In this document: positions 44,021 to 52,483 of the stretch, piece after piece
Position numbering within the stretch: the stretch's first letter is position 1
How the letters are laid out: every line of letters starts with the position of its first letter
DNA from: JBFLYZ01 sp040756415
Lineage (GTDB): Bacteria > Bacteroidota > Bacteroidia > JADZBD01
Assembly: GCA_040756415.1 (NCBI GenBank)
Contig: JBFLYZ010000020.1
Location: 1 to 56,347 of the forward strand
DNA length: 56,347 bases
Direction: 5' to 3'
Program-made: the position numbers and the translations under genes
The notes under the pieces: model-generated
Seen by the model: the letters and a program-made list of their open reading frames with translations, nothing else
Database searches by the model: none
Told to the model about the DNA's origin: nothing

Positions 44021-45361
44021 TTATTCGGTAAGGTTGAATGTTTCCAGGAACTTGGTGGTATAGTTCCCCTTGATGAAGTTCTCATCCTTCATCAGGCGCA
44101 GGTGGAAAGGTATGGTGGTCTTCACTCCTTCAATTACGAACTCGGTGAGGGCGCGATGCATTTTGGATATGGCTTCCTCGCGCGTCTGGGCCATAGTAAT
44201 GAGCTTGGCCACCATGCTGTCGTAATTGGGAGGGATCACGTACCCGGCATAGATATGCGAATCCACGCGCACGCCATGCCCGCCAGGGGTATGCAGCGTG
44301 GTGATCTTGCCCGGTGATGGCCTGAAGTTGTTGAAAGGGTCTTCGGCATTGATGCGGCACTCGATGGCGTGGAGCTGGGGCAGGTAGTTCTTGCCCGAAA
44401 TGGGAACGCCAGCAGCGATGAGGATCTGCTCGCGTATCAGGTCGTAATCGATCACCTCCTCTGTAATGGGATGCTCCACCTGGATACGGGTGTTCATCTC
44501 CATGAAATAGAAGTTGCGGTGCTTGTCCACCAGGAACTCTATGGTTCCCACGCCTTCATAGTTCACGGCCAGGGCCGCTTTGATGGCCGCTTCGCCCATT
44601 TTATCCCTCAGCTCGGGGGTCATGAAGGGAGAAGGGGTTTCTTCCATCAGTTTCTGGTGCCTGCGCTGTATGGAGCAGTCGCGCTCCGACAGGTGGCATG
44701 CCTTCCCGTACTGGTCGCCCGCTATCTGGATCTCGATATGCCTGGGTTCCTCGATGTACTTTTCCATGTACATGGCCCCGTTGCCGAATGCCGCCTCGGC
44801 CTCCTTGCTGGCCGATTCGAAATTGCTTTGCAGCTCATCTTCTTTCCAGATGATGCGCATGCCTCTTCCGCCCCCGCCAGCCGTTGCCTTGATAATGACC
44901 GGGTAGCCGATCTCGATAGCGTCCTTCTTGGCCTGCTCGATATCGGTGATCAGGCCTTCGGAGCCGGGCACGCAGGGTACGCCCGCCTTTTTCATCGTAT
45001 CCTTGGCGTTCGATTTGTCGCCCATGGCATCGATCTGCTCGGGCGTGGCGCCAATGAACTTGATCTTATGCTCGGCACATATCTTCGAAAATTTTGAGTT
45101 CTCCGACAGGAAGCCGTAGCCCGGGTGGATGGCATCCGAATTGGTGATCTCGGCTGCGGCAATGATATTCGGTATGTTCAGGTACGAATCCCTGCTCGGG
45201 GGCGGGCCTATGCACACGGCCTCATCCGCAAACTTAACATGAAGGGAATCCTTGTCGGCCGTGCTGTAAACGGCAACCGTTTTGATTCCCATCTCACGGC
45301 AGGTGCGTATGATCCTTAAGGCAATCTCACCCCTATTGGCTATCAGTATTTTCTTGAACAT
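44021..45361 (-). CDS. accC: Biotin carboxylase subunit of acetyl-CoA carboxylase (446 aa)
   Basis: Carboxylates the biotin on AccB using ATP and bicarbonate, the first half of malonyl-CoA synthesis. It opens MFKKILIANRGEIALRIIRT, then ATAGGGGRGMR (ATP-grasp glycine loop), HIEIQI, CSIQRRHQKL and EMNTRIQVEHPITEE (catalytic residues). The last 90 residues form the biotin-carboxylase C-terminal domain. Length is standard. It follows accB by 96 nt on the same strand, with a strong inverted-repeat structure in the gap. Confidence 0.96.
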   Translation of the reverse strand: MFKKILIANRGEIALRIIRTCREMGIKTVAVYSTADKDSLHVKFADEAVCIGPPPSRDSYLNIPNIIAAAEITNSDAIHPGYGFLSENSKFSKICAEHKIKFIGATPEQIDAMGDKSNAKDTMKKAGVPCVPGSEGLITDIEQAKKDAIEIGYPVIIKATAGGGGRGMRIIWKEDELQSNFESASKEAEAAFGNGAMYMEKYIEEPRHIEIQIAGDQYGKACHLSERDCSIQRRHQKLMEETPSPFMTPELRDKMGEAAIKAALAVNYEGVGTIEFLVDKHRNFYFMEMNTRIQVEHPITEEVIDYDLIREQILIAAGVPISGKNYLPQLHAIECRINAEDPFNNFRPSPGKITTLHTPGGHGVRVDSHIYAGYVIPPNYDSMVAKLITMAQTREEAISKMHRALTEFVIEGVKTTIPFHLRLMKDENFIKGNYTTKFLETFNLTE

Positions 45362-45381
45362 AGCTTACGTTTCAGGTGGCG

Positions 45382-45452
45382 CGGATAACGAATGGCCCCG
45401 AAACACCGAACAGCGAATTTCCATTCGAAATTACGTGCGGACCCGTTATCCG
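45382..45452. repeat. Inverted-repeat structure between accB and accC
   Basis: CGGATAACG (45382-45390) pairs with CGTTATCCG (45444-45452). Directly inside, CGAATGG (45389-45395) pairs with CCATTCG (45421-45427), so a long stem with one 16-nt bulge can form in the accB-accC mRNA. No T-run follows, so it is not a simple terminator. It may adjust the ratio of the two subunits or protect an mRNA end. Confidence 0.6.
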
Positions 45453-45457
45453 TATCA

Positions 45458-45967
45458 CTAATTGGGTTCAACTAAAAACAAAGGCTGATCGTATTCCACG
45501 GGCGAGGCATCATCCACCAGCACCTTCACGATCTTGCCCGAAACTTCCGACTCGATCTCGTTGAAAAGCTTCATGGCCTCAATAATGCACAGCACCTTGC
45601 CGGGCTTGATCTCATCGCCCACGTTCGCGAACACCGGCTTATCCGGCCCGGGCTGGCGATAGAACGTGCCTATCATGGGCGATTTGATAGTGATCAGTTT
45701 GGATTCATCTTTAGCGGGCGGTGCCTCCTTTTTGGGCTCGGCCTTGGATTCGGCAGCCTGCGTAACCTGGGGCTGCACTACCTGGGCTATAGGCGCTACC
45801 GGGCTGCTGACCACGGGGGCCTGAACAACCACCGTTTCCTGCCTGGATTTACCGCTGCCGGTCTTGATGATGATCTTAAAATCTTTGTCCTGCAGTTCCA
45901 CCTCGCTCACCCCGCTCTTGGCCACGAACTTGATCAGGTCCTGGATTTCATTTAATTTCATTGCCAT
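45458..45967 (-). CDS. accB: Biotin carboxyl carrier protein of acetyl-CoA carboxylase (169 aa)
   Basis: An N-terminal helical segment is followed by a Pro/Ala/Val linker (about 45-90) and the biotinyl domain. The biotinylated lysine is K133 in EAMKLFNEIES. It carries carboxyl groups from AccC to the carboxyltransferase. The start MAMKLNEIQ is used; a second ATG two codons on is equally possible. In related genomes accB follows fabH directly; here an opposite-strand OmpA-like gene separates them, so accB-accC must have their own promoter. The carboxyltransferase genes are not in the window. Confidence 0.95.
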   Translation of the reverse strand: MAMKLNEIQDLIKFVAKSGVSEVELQDKDFKIIIKTGSGKSRQETVVVQAPVVSSPVAPIAQVVQPQVTQAAESKAEPKKEAPPAKDESKLITIKSPMIGTFYRQPGPDKPVFANVGDEIKPGKVLCIIEAMKLFNEIESEVSGKIVKVLVDDASPVEYDQPLFLVEPN

Positions 45968-46150
45968 ATTTGCTCGATTTAACCGGGGCAGGTCATAGGC
46001 AGCCTATACCCCTATTTGAGGGGCCAAACGTAACAGGAATTTTGCTCAAAAACAAAGTATTTTTAGCAAAAAATGACGAAAAACCATTAAAAATCGATGA
46101 AAATCACTGTTTTTTGGCACTTTTTTCGTTTTACCCCGTTACACTGCCAG

Positions 46151-47245
46151 ATGCGAGCCTTTAGCCTGCTTTTACTCACTCTTTGCCTGGGAACCCGCCT
46201 TGGGGGACAAAACCTGGTGCCGGACCCGAGCTTTGAGATAAAGGAAAGCTGCCCTTATATGATCAGCGAGTTTGATAAGCTGAAACACTGGTGGAGCCCA
46301 ACTACCGGCACCCCCGATTATTTCTGCAATTGCGAAAGCGGCAAGTGGAAGAACAGCCAGGTGGAGGCCAGCGGCAATTTCATAGGTCACCAGGAACCAA
46401 GATCGGGCTCATGCTATGCCGGGTTTATTGTATATCAGTCATCGGCCAGCATCTATGCCGAATACCTGGAAACGAAACTGATCGCCCCGATGGAAAAAGG
46501 GAAGCAATACACGGTCAGCTTTTATCTAAGCGTAGCCGATTACTGCAAGTACCAGATAGATTCTGCGATCGGGATCTATTTCTCGGGCGATAAGGTCGCT
46601 TATTCCACCCCCAACCGGATAAATGCAAAGCCACAGGTATCGAGCAAAGGCAAGCTTGAGAACAGCGCTGACGGGTGGTTCGGCATTTCGGCTGTGTACA
46701 CCGCAAAAGGAGGAGAAAAGTATATGGTGATCGGAATGTTCAACAAGGCAAAGGCCAGGACAAGAAAATATGAGAAGCAAAAGAACGTATCCGCACCGAA
46801 ATACGCGTATTACTATATAGACGATGTTTCGGTGTACGAGATAAAAGAAAAAACAGAGAACAAAAAGAAAATCCCCCCGGTGGTCACCGAAACGCTGGAA
46901 GTGAACAAATCCTACATCCTCAAAAACCTGAACTTTGAAACGGGCAGCGCGGTGATACAGGCTTCTTCTTTTGAGGAACTGGATAAGGTTGTGGCCTATT
47001 TTTTAAAGAACGATTCGCTGAAGATCGAGATAAGAGGACATACGGATAACACGGGGGATGAAAAAAGCAACCAGAAGCTGTCGGAAGAGCGGGCCAGGGC
47101 GGTTGCAGATTACCTGGTTTCAAAGGGTATGGCGGCAAACCGTATCAAGTATAAAGGCTACGGAAGCGCCATGCCTTATGCATCGAACGAAACGGAAGAA
47201 GGTAAAGCGCAGAACCGCAGGGTGGAATTTATCATTTCAAATTAA
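46151..47245 (+). CDS. OmpA-family peptidoglycan-binding protein with N-terminal beta-sandwich domain (364 aa)
   Basis: A signal peptide (MRAFSLLLLTLCLGTRLGG) precedes a domain of about 210 residues that begins NLVPDPSFE, has CPY and a DYF-Cys motif, and ends YYIDDVSVYEI. Residues about 255-364 are an OmpA domain (NLNFETGSAVIQASS, IEIRGHTDNTGDEKSNQKLSEERA, NRRVEF) that binds murein. ATG 46151 is chosen over one 18 codons upstream because it begins a clean signal peptide. The N-terminal domain is shared with the T9SS protein at 55309. The gene interrupts the fabH-accB order on the opposite strand. Confidence 0.88.
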   Translation: MRAFSLLLLTLCLGTRLGGQNLVPDPSFEIKESCPYMISEFDKLKHWWSPTTGTPDYFCNCESGKWKNSQVEASGNFIGHQEPRSGSCYAGFIVYQSSASIYAEYLETKLIAPMEKGKQYTVSFYLSVADYCKYQIDSAIGIYFSGDKVAYSTPNRINAKPQVSSKGKLENSADGWFGISAVYTAKGGEKYMVIGMFNKAKARTRKYEKQKNVSAPKYAYYYIDDVSVYEIKEKTENKKKIPPVVTETLEVNKSYILKNLNFETGSAVIQASSFEELDKVVAYFLKNDSLKIEIRGHTDNTGDEKSNQKLSEERARAVADYLVSKGMAANRIKYKGYGSAMPYASNETEEGKAQNRRVEFIISN

Positions 47246-47301
47246 AGCCCTTCCGTGCAACTCTTTGTGATCTGTGCTGCAACGGCTTAACAGGAGCATG
47301 A

Positions 47302-48291
47302 TCAGTATGCCCAGGTCAGGTAGATGGCGCCCCAGGTGAATCCTCCGCCAAAGGCCGAGATGATCAGCTTGTCGCCTTTTTTCAGTTGCTTTTCATAATC
47401 CCAAAGCAGCAGCGGAATGGTGGCGGCCGTAGTGTTACCGTATTTCTCGATGTTCATCATCACTTTCTCGGGGCCGATCTTCATGCGCTCGGCCGTGGCA
47501 TCGATGATGCGCTTATTGGCCTGGTGCGGCACCAGCCAGGCAATGTCATCGCCCGTAAGCTTGTTGCGCTCCATGATCTCGGCCGATACATCGGCCATGC
47601 CTTTTACCGCGTATTTGAACACCGTTTGCCCCTCCTGGTACACGAAGTGCTCGCGCTTATCCACCGTCTCGCGCGTGGCCGGGTATTTCGACCCGCCCGC
47701 CTTCATGTACAGGAAATTGCAGCCGTTGCCATCGGCCTTCAGAACAAAATCGTGAATGCCATCGCTGTTCGCGCCCGGCTCCAGCAGCACGGCACCCGCT
47801 CCGTCACCAAAGATGATGCAGGTGGCGCGGTCGGTATAGTCGATAATGGACGACATCTTGTCAGCGCCAACGACAATGATTTTTTTATAGCGGCCCGTCT
47901 CGATAAACTGGGCCCCGGTGGCCAGGGCGTAAATAAAGCCCGAGCAGGCGGCCGAGAGGTCAAAGCCCCAGGCATTCCTGGCGCCTATCTTATCGCAGAT
48001 GATGTTGGAAGCGGACGGAAATCCATAATCGGCCGTAATGGTGCCTACGATGACCATATCGATCTCCAGCGGGTCGAGCTTCTTTTTCCTGAGCAGGTCG
48101 TTGATGGCCTCCACGCACATCTCTGAAACGCCCCGGTTGCCTTTCAGTATCCTGCGTTCCCTGATGCCGGTGCGCGTTTGGATCCACTCATCGGTGGTAT
48201 CCACCATTTTTTCCAACTCTTTATTGGAAAGCACATAATCCGGAACATATCCGCCTACGGCCGTGATCGCTGCTATGGTCTTTTTGCTCAT
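47302..48291 (-). CDS. fabH: Beta-ketoacyl-ACP synthase III (329 aa)
   Basis: Starts fatty-acid synthesis by joining acetyl-CoA (or a branched acyl-CoA) to malonyl-ACP. The catalytic triad is visible: C116 in DLSAACSGF, His in LVPHQANKRI and Asn in YGNTTAATIP. The C-terminus GGGFTWGA is conserved. The start ATG overlaps the plsX stop by 4 nt, so they are co-translated. Length is normal. Confidence 0.96.
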   Translation of the reverse strand: MSKKTIAAITAVGGYVPDYVLSNKELEKMVDTTDEWIQTRTGIRERRILKGNRGVSEMCVEAINDLLRKKKLDPLEIDMVIVGTITADYGFPSASNIICDKIGARNAWGFDLSAACSGFIYALATGAQFIETGRYKKIIVVGADKMSSIIDYTDRATCIIFGDGAGAVLLEPGANSDGIHDFVLKADGNGCNFLYMKAGGSKYPATRETVDKREHFVYQEGQTVFKYAVKGMADVSAEIMERNKLTGDDIAWLVPHQANKRIIDATAERMKIGPEKVMMNIEKYGNTTAATIPLLLWDYEKQLKKGDKLIISAFGGGFTWGAIYLTWAY

Positions 48292-49226
48292 TGAAATGCC
48301 TGTTTGATTTTTGACGACAGATCGGCCTGCACCACATCCTTGCTGAGCAGCACCATGTTCTTTATCGCAATATCGTTGGAGATGCCGTGCCCGATGATCA
48401 CGCAGCCGTTGATGCCCAGAATGGGGGTGCCGCCATAGTTCTCATAATTAAAGCGCCCGAAATAATCATCCAGCAGCTTTCGCTTGCGCATGATGGAATA
48501 AAACGCCTCGGCCAGCTTCAGCACCACGTTGCCGGTAAACCCTTCGCAAACGATCACGTCCGCCTTGCCGTTGAACACATCGCGGCCCTCAACATTGCCT
48601 ACAAAGTTGAAATCCTTCGTGTCTTTCATCATATTGTGCGTGGCCTGTATCACCAGGTTGCCTTTCTCCTGCTCTTCGCCAATGTTCAGCAGGGCCACTT
48701 TCGGCTTTGCTATCTTATGCACATGCTCGGCATACAGCGATCCGATGATGCCGAACTGGTAGAGCACATCGGGCTTGCAGTCGGCATTGATGCCCACATC
48801 CAGGATCAGCCCCACGCCCCCGTCCTCCTTCGGCAAAACGGTAGCGATCGTTGGGCGTATCACGCCCGGTATGGTTTTGACCGAATACATGCTGCCCACG
48901 AGCATGGCCCCGCTGTTGCCCGCGCTGGCGAATGAATCGATCTTTTTTTCCTTCAGCAGCCTGAAGCCGACATGAATGCTTGAATTCTGTTTCTGTGAAA
49001 AGGCCCTGGTGGGATGTTCGCCCATGCCGATCACATCGGGCGCGTGAACGATCTCAAAAGCGTCACCGGGCGCATTGGCGGCCGCCAGCTCGGCACGGAT
49101 CAATGCCTCATCACCGATCATAACGATCCTGTAACCGGGAGGCAGTTCCTTTTGTGCAAGCAGCGAACCGGCAACCGTGACCTTGGGCGCGTAATCACCG
49201 CCCATGATGTCGACCCCTATCTTCAT
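48288..49226 (-). CDS. plsX: Phosphate acyltransferase PlsX (312 aa)
   Basis: Makes acyl-phosphate from acyl-ACP for phospholipid synthesis. Conserved segments include KIGVDIMGGDYAPK at the start, VCEGFTGNVVLKLAEA, and a C-terminal GINGCVIIGHGISN. ATG 49226 is chosen over one 15 codons upstream, because MKIGVDIMGGD is the family N-terminus. It lies between rpmF and fabH in the usual lipid-gene order and overlaps fabH. Confidence 0.96.
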   Translation of the reverse strand: MKIGVDIMGGDYAPKVTVAGSLLAQKELPPGYRIVMIGDEALIRAELAAANAPGDAFEIVHAPDVIGMGEHPTRAFSQKQNSSIHVGFRLLKEKKIDSFASAGNSGAMLVGSMYSVKTIPGVIRPTIATVLPKEDGGVGLILDVGINADCKPDVLYQFGIIGSLYAEHVHKIAKPKVALLNIGEEQEKGNLVIQATHNMMKDTKDFNFVGNVEGRDVFNGKADVIVCEGFTGNVVLKLAEAFYSIMRKRKLLDDYFGRFNYENYGGTPILGINGCVIIGHGISNDIAIKNMVLLSKDVVQADLSSKIKQAFQ

Positions 49227-49310
49227 AAAGGCGGAAGGCAAATGGAAAGCAGCGATCCGGGGAGTATGCAATCGTGTGAGCCCATATCCCCTTTCATCGC
49301 GCTGCCGCTG

Positions 49311-49496
49311 TTAAGCTTCGGCTGATTTCTCGATGGCTTGTTTTCCGCGATAATATCCGCATTCGCCACACACGCGGTGCATCAGCACCGGGGCTCCGCA
49401 GTTGGAGCAGGTGGAAATCGTAGGCGCAGTAGCCTTATAATGCGTTCTGCGCTTGCGGCTGCGGCTCTTGGAGTGTCTTCGTTTCGGATTTGGCAT
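49311..49496 (-). CDS. rpmF: 50S ribosomal protein L32 (61 aa)
   Basis: Starts MPNPKRRHSKSRSRKRRTHYKA (the L32 hallmark is PKRR.S.SR...R) and has a zinc ribbon C-x2-C (CSNC) and C-x2-C (CGEC). It is the zinc-binding (C+) form. It sits between the DUF177 gene and plsX as in many bacteria, linking ribosome and lipid synthesis. Confidence 0.97.
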   Translation of the reverse strand: MPNPKRRHSKSRSRKRRTHYKATAPTISTCSNCGAPVLMHRVCGECGYYRGKQAIEKSAEA

Positions 49497-49527
49497 TTTA
49501 GTGTGTATTTAAAGCAAATGATTACTA

Positions 49528-50076
49528 CTATTTAAACTTCAGTTTTTTCAGCTTATCCCAGCGGGGATCCGTTCTTTTCTTTTCTTCTTTGAGCAATACC
49601 TTTTCCAGCTTCTTGATCGTCTCGGGATCGCATCCCGATCTGCCCTTCTTATCCACCGGGTGCACCCTGCGCTGAGGCAGACTGAGAATGATGTACTCGT
49701 AAATGCTGTGCGATACATCGATCTCGCTCTCGGTCGAAGGGATGACAATGATGTCGCTCTCCTCCTCGAAATCCTCGTTGCCGATCTTTACGATCAGGCG
49801 GCTCTGGCCCTCTACATGCAGGTCGAAGGCTTCGGAGCAGCGGTCGCACTCTACGTTAACGCTGCCGCGGATATCGAAATCAAGCACAAGCATGGTGCTC
49901 TGTTTCAGCAGCTCGAGCCTCACGGTAAAATCGCCCTTGCTGATCTCCGAATTGCTGAACTGCTCAAAGAACGAGTCATCGACCTGGAAATCAAATTCAT
50001 GCCTCCCCATTGAGAGCCCCGAGAACTGAACAACAAACTTCCTGTCGCGGGTGCGCTCCTTATCCTTTTTCATCAC
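49528..50076 (-). CDS. DUF177 (YceD-family) protein (182 aa)
   Basis: The core VECDRCSEAFDL (with CDRC) and the acidic stretch after it match DUF177/YceD, linked in other organisms to 23S rRNA accumulation. The C-terminus GCDPETIKKLEK and DPRWDKLKKLK is typical of the Bacteroidota form. It directly precedes rpmF on the same strand (31 nt), the usual arrangement. Two ATGs open the frame; either may be used. Confidence 0.88.
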   Translation of the reverse strand: MMKKDKERTRDRKFVVQFSGLSMGRHEFDFQVDDSFFEQFSNSEISKGDFTVRLELLKQSTMLVLDFDIRGSVNVECDRCSEAFDLHVEGQSRLIVKIGNEDFEEESDIIVIPSTESEIDVSHSIYEYIILSLPQRRVHPVDKKGRSGCDPETIKKLEKVLLKEEKKRTDPRWDKLKKLKFK

Positions 50077-50247
50077 TTTACAGATCTGTTCCGTTGCCGG
50101 AAATTGAAAACGGACGGCAAAGATAAAAATAAATTGGTATTCACCTAAGAAGAGGCCATGAAGTCGAATCCCGCAAGCCGCTGGATATCAATCGTTCCTT
50201 CCCCCTTTGCCCGGGTACAGGCCTTAGCCATGCCCTTTACCCGCAAA

Positions 50248-51303
50248 TCAGAACCTGCCTCCCTCCTTTTTAATGGGGTTGGATTTTAAGGGGTTAGCCG
50301 TGATTTCCGCATGCTCGTTTCGGGTGTTATAGATATCGATGGCCATATAGACCGCCTTACGGAAGGAAGAAGGGTTGGCCTGGTTCTGGCCAGCGATATC
50401 ATAGGCGGTGCCATGGTCGGGCGAGGTGCGGATAATGGACAGGCCGGCCGTAAAGTTCACTCCATCCGAGAACGAAAGCGCCTTGAACGGCACCAGGCCC
50501 TGATCGTGATACATAGCCAGCACCGCATCGAATTTGGCGTAGGTGCTGCTGCCGAAAAACCCATCGGCAGGGTAGGGCCCGAACACCATCATATCCTCTT
50601 CTTTCATCCTGTTAATGGCCGGGAGTATGACCTGCTGCTCCTCGTTGCCTATGGTGCCGCTATCACCGGCATGCGGGTTAAGGCCCAGCACGGCTATCTT
50701 CGGCTTGCGTATCCTGAAATCCTCCTGCAGCGTTTTGGCCAGGGCCTGTACCTTCTGGATGATCTTCTCGGTGCTAATGGCCGATGCCACCTGGCCCAGG
50801 GGTATATGGCCCGTTACCACGCCCACCCTCATATTCTCCGAGCACATCAGCATCAGCGCTGATTTTCCCGCGCCAAAGCGCATCTGCAGGTAATCGGTAT
50901 GCCCCGCAAACCGGAACACGTCCGACTGAATGTTGTGCTTATTGATAGGGGCGGTCACCAGCACATCCACCTTGCCGTTCTGCACGGCATCGCAGGCCGC
51001 CTCGAGCGAGCGAAGCGCGTATTTGCCCCCGTTGGGAGTAGACTTGCCTATCTCCATCTGCACCTCCTCGTCATACAGGTTCATGACGTTGAGCTTCTTG
51101 GGAACAAGCTGGTCGAGGTCGCGCACGATCTGGTACGGAACCTCTTCCATGTTCAGCGCCTTGCGGTGGAACGAGACCGTTTTGCCCGAGGAAAAAAGAA
51201 CAGGCTGGCAGATATCCAGCATGGCCGGGTCTGAAAAGGTCTTGAGTATCACCTCCAGCCCTATGCCGTTGATGTCTCCCTGTGAAATCCCTATTTTGAT
51301 CAT
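50248..51303 (-). CDS. pdxA: 4-hydroxythreonine-4-phosphate dehydrogenase (351 aa)
   Basis: Part of the DXP-dependent vitamin B6 pathway: it oxidises 4-phosphohydroxy-L-threonine. Metal-binding histidines lie in FAGHTDYLQMR, NPHAGDSG and MYHDQGLVPFK, all intact; the start KIGISQGDINGIGLEV and GTAYDIAGQ are conserved. A gap of 171 nt to the DUF177 gene holds no ORF I can support. Length is slightly above the usual 330 because of a 25-residue tail. Confidence 0.95.
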   Translation of the reverse strand: MIKIGISQGDINGIGLEVILKTFSDPAMLDICQPVLFSSGKTVSFHRKALNMEEVPYQIVRDLDQLVPKKLNVMNLYDEEVQMEIGKSTPNGGKYALRSLEAACDAVQNGKVDVLVTAPINKHNIQSDVFRFAGHTDYLQMRFGAGKSALMLMCSENMRVGVVTGHIPLGQVASAISTEKIIQKVQALAKTLQEDFRIRKPKIAVLGLNPHAGDSGTIGNEEQQVILPAINRMKEEDMMVFGPYPADGFFGSSTYAKFDAVLAMYHDQGLVPFKALSFSDGVNFTAGLSIIRTSPDHGTAYDIAGQNQANPSSFRKAVYMAIDIYNTRNEHAEITANPLKSNPIKKEGGRF

Positions 51304-51321
51304 AACTTTTCTGTGTTGTAT

Positions 51322-52479
51322 CTATTGCTCGATAAAACCCACTATGCTGGCCACATCGTTCAGCACGGGTATTTCCTTCCATTTCTTTGCCGAAGCTTCC
51401 CAGTACACGATACCCTGGGCATACCGCTCTCCGTTCACGATCATGTCATAGCCCAGGGCGATAATCGATGGGCCGGTCTTGATCTGGCGGATGTCACAGT
51501 AATACTTGCCTATCTCCTCGTTATTATAGCGTATGGTCCGGCCGGATTTGGCGTCCTCATCGGCCGATACCGAAAAGCCGTTGCCGATCAGCTCGAAAGG
51601 CTGCGGGCTGACCTTTTTCTTTTTGACATCGATCGCAAAATTGCCCTTGCCGCAGCTATAAATGATATTTCCCTCGCTGTCCCTGTAAAAAGCGGAGAAT
51701 GTTTTCATCGAGGGAATGGCATCGATGGTGCCCAGCGCTTCAGCGCTCTTTGCGTCCGCGTTCACCTTGTAAATGGTGCAGAAGTTCTGTTTCTGGGTAT
51801 AATTGGGGTAAAGGAAATTGCTGTTGTCGATCCAGTACAGGGGAAGGCGGTACGATTTTTTCTCCGTGACCTGCGTAATATCCTCTCCATAGCCCGCATC
51901 GCTCACGAGCGTGATCTTTGAGGCATTGGGCGGATAGAGGTAGATCTTGAGCAGGCGGGAGGTATAGTCCACCTCCACATCCTTCGTATTGTCCGCTTTG
52001 AACAGCAGGTCCTTGACCTCCGTATACGACTCGGTCTTGAGGTTATAGATCTTGTAGAACTTGCCCCTGAAGATATCGTTCACGTAGTAAACCACGCTGT
52101 CGCCAGCGAACTTAACGAACTGGTCCTTCTCATCGAGCAGCACTTTTTTGTTCTTTACGTCAATGATATTGCCGATGCCGGTGACCACATAGCGGTTCCT
52201 GTATAGGTGATTGGCGCCCAGGTCGAAACGCACATGGGAAACGGGCGTTTTATCCCCCTCTTTCTGGATCTTTACGCTCACTATCTTCTCGTTGCTCACA
52301 TAGCTGCCACCTGAAAAATGGTAGGCGTAGAGGTGCTGCATCTTGGTGGTAGAGGCCTGCGCGTCATGCACCGCGATCAGCAGGCTCATTTTACCGGGGA
52401 CCGTATCCTTGCGGAAAGAGTAGCCCAGCGCCAGGGCCAGGCAGCAAACGATCGCGGTAAAGATATTTCTGCCGGTCAT
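51322..52479 (-). CDS. Exported protein of unknown function (385 aa)
   Basis: An N-terminal signal or anchor helix (MTGRNIFTAIVCCLALALGYSF) precedes an all-beta region of repeated short strands (YVVTGIGNIIDVKNKKVLLD, VVYYVNDIFRGKFYKIYNLK), which fits a beta-propeller-like fold. It lies 4 nt after the leucyl aminopeptidase stop and 18 nt before pdxA, so all three are probably one transcript. I do not recognise a family and cannot assign a role. Confidence 0.7.
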   Translation of the reverse strand: MTGRNIFTAIVCCLALALGYSFRKDTVPGKMSLLIAVHDAQASTTKMQHLYAYHFSGGSYVSNEKIVSVKIQKEGDKTPVSHVRFDLGANHLYRNRYVVTGIGNIIDVKNKKVLLDEKDQFVKFAGDSVVYYVNDIFRGKFYKIYNLKTESYTEVKDLLFKADNTKDVEVDYTSRLLKIYLYPPNASKITLVSDAGYGEDITQVTEKKSYRLPLYWIDNSNFLYPNYTQKQNFCTIYKVNADAKSAEALGTIDAIPSMKTFSAFYRDSEGNIIYSCGKGNFAIDVKKKKVSPQPFELIGNGFSVSADEDAKSGRTIRYNNEEIGKYYCDIRQIKTGPSIIALGYDMIVNGERYAQGIVYWEASAKKWKEIPVLNDVASIVGFIEQ

Positions 52480-52483
52480 GGGC

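Noticed and set aside
50077..50247. A possible small gene or riboswitch between the DUF177 gene and pdxA
   Set aside because: No frame over 30 codons with a plausible start and no strong stem; nothing that I can support.
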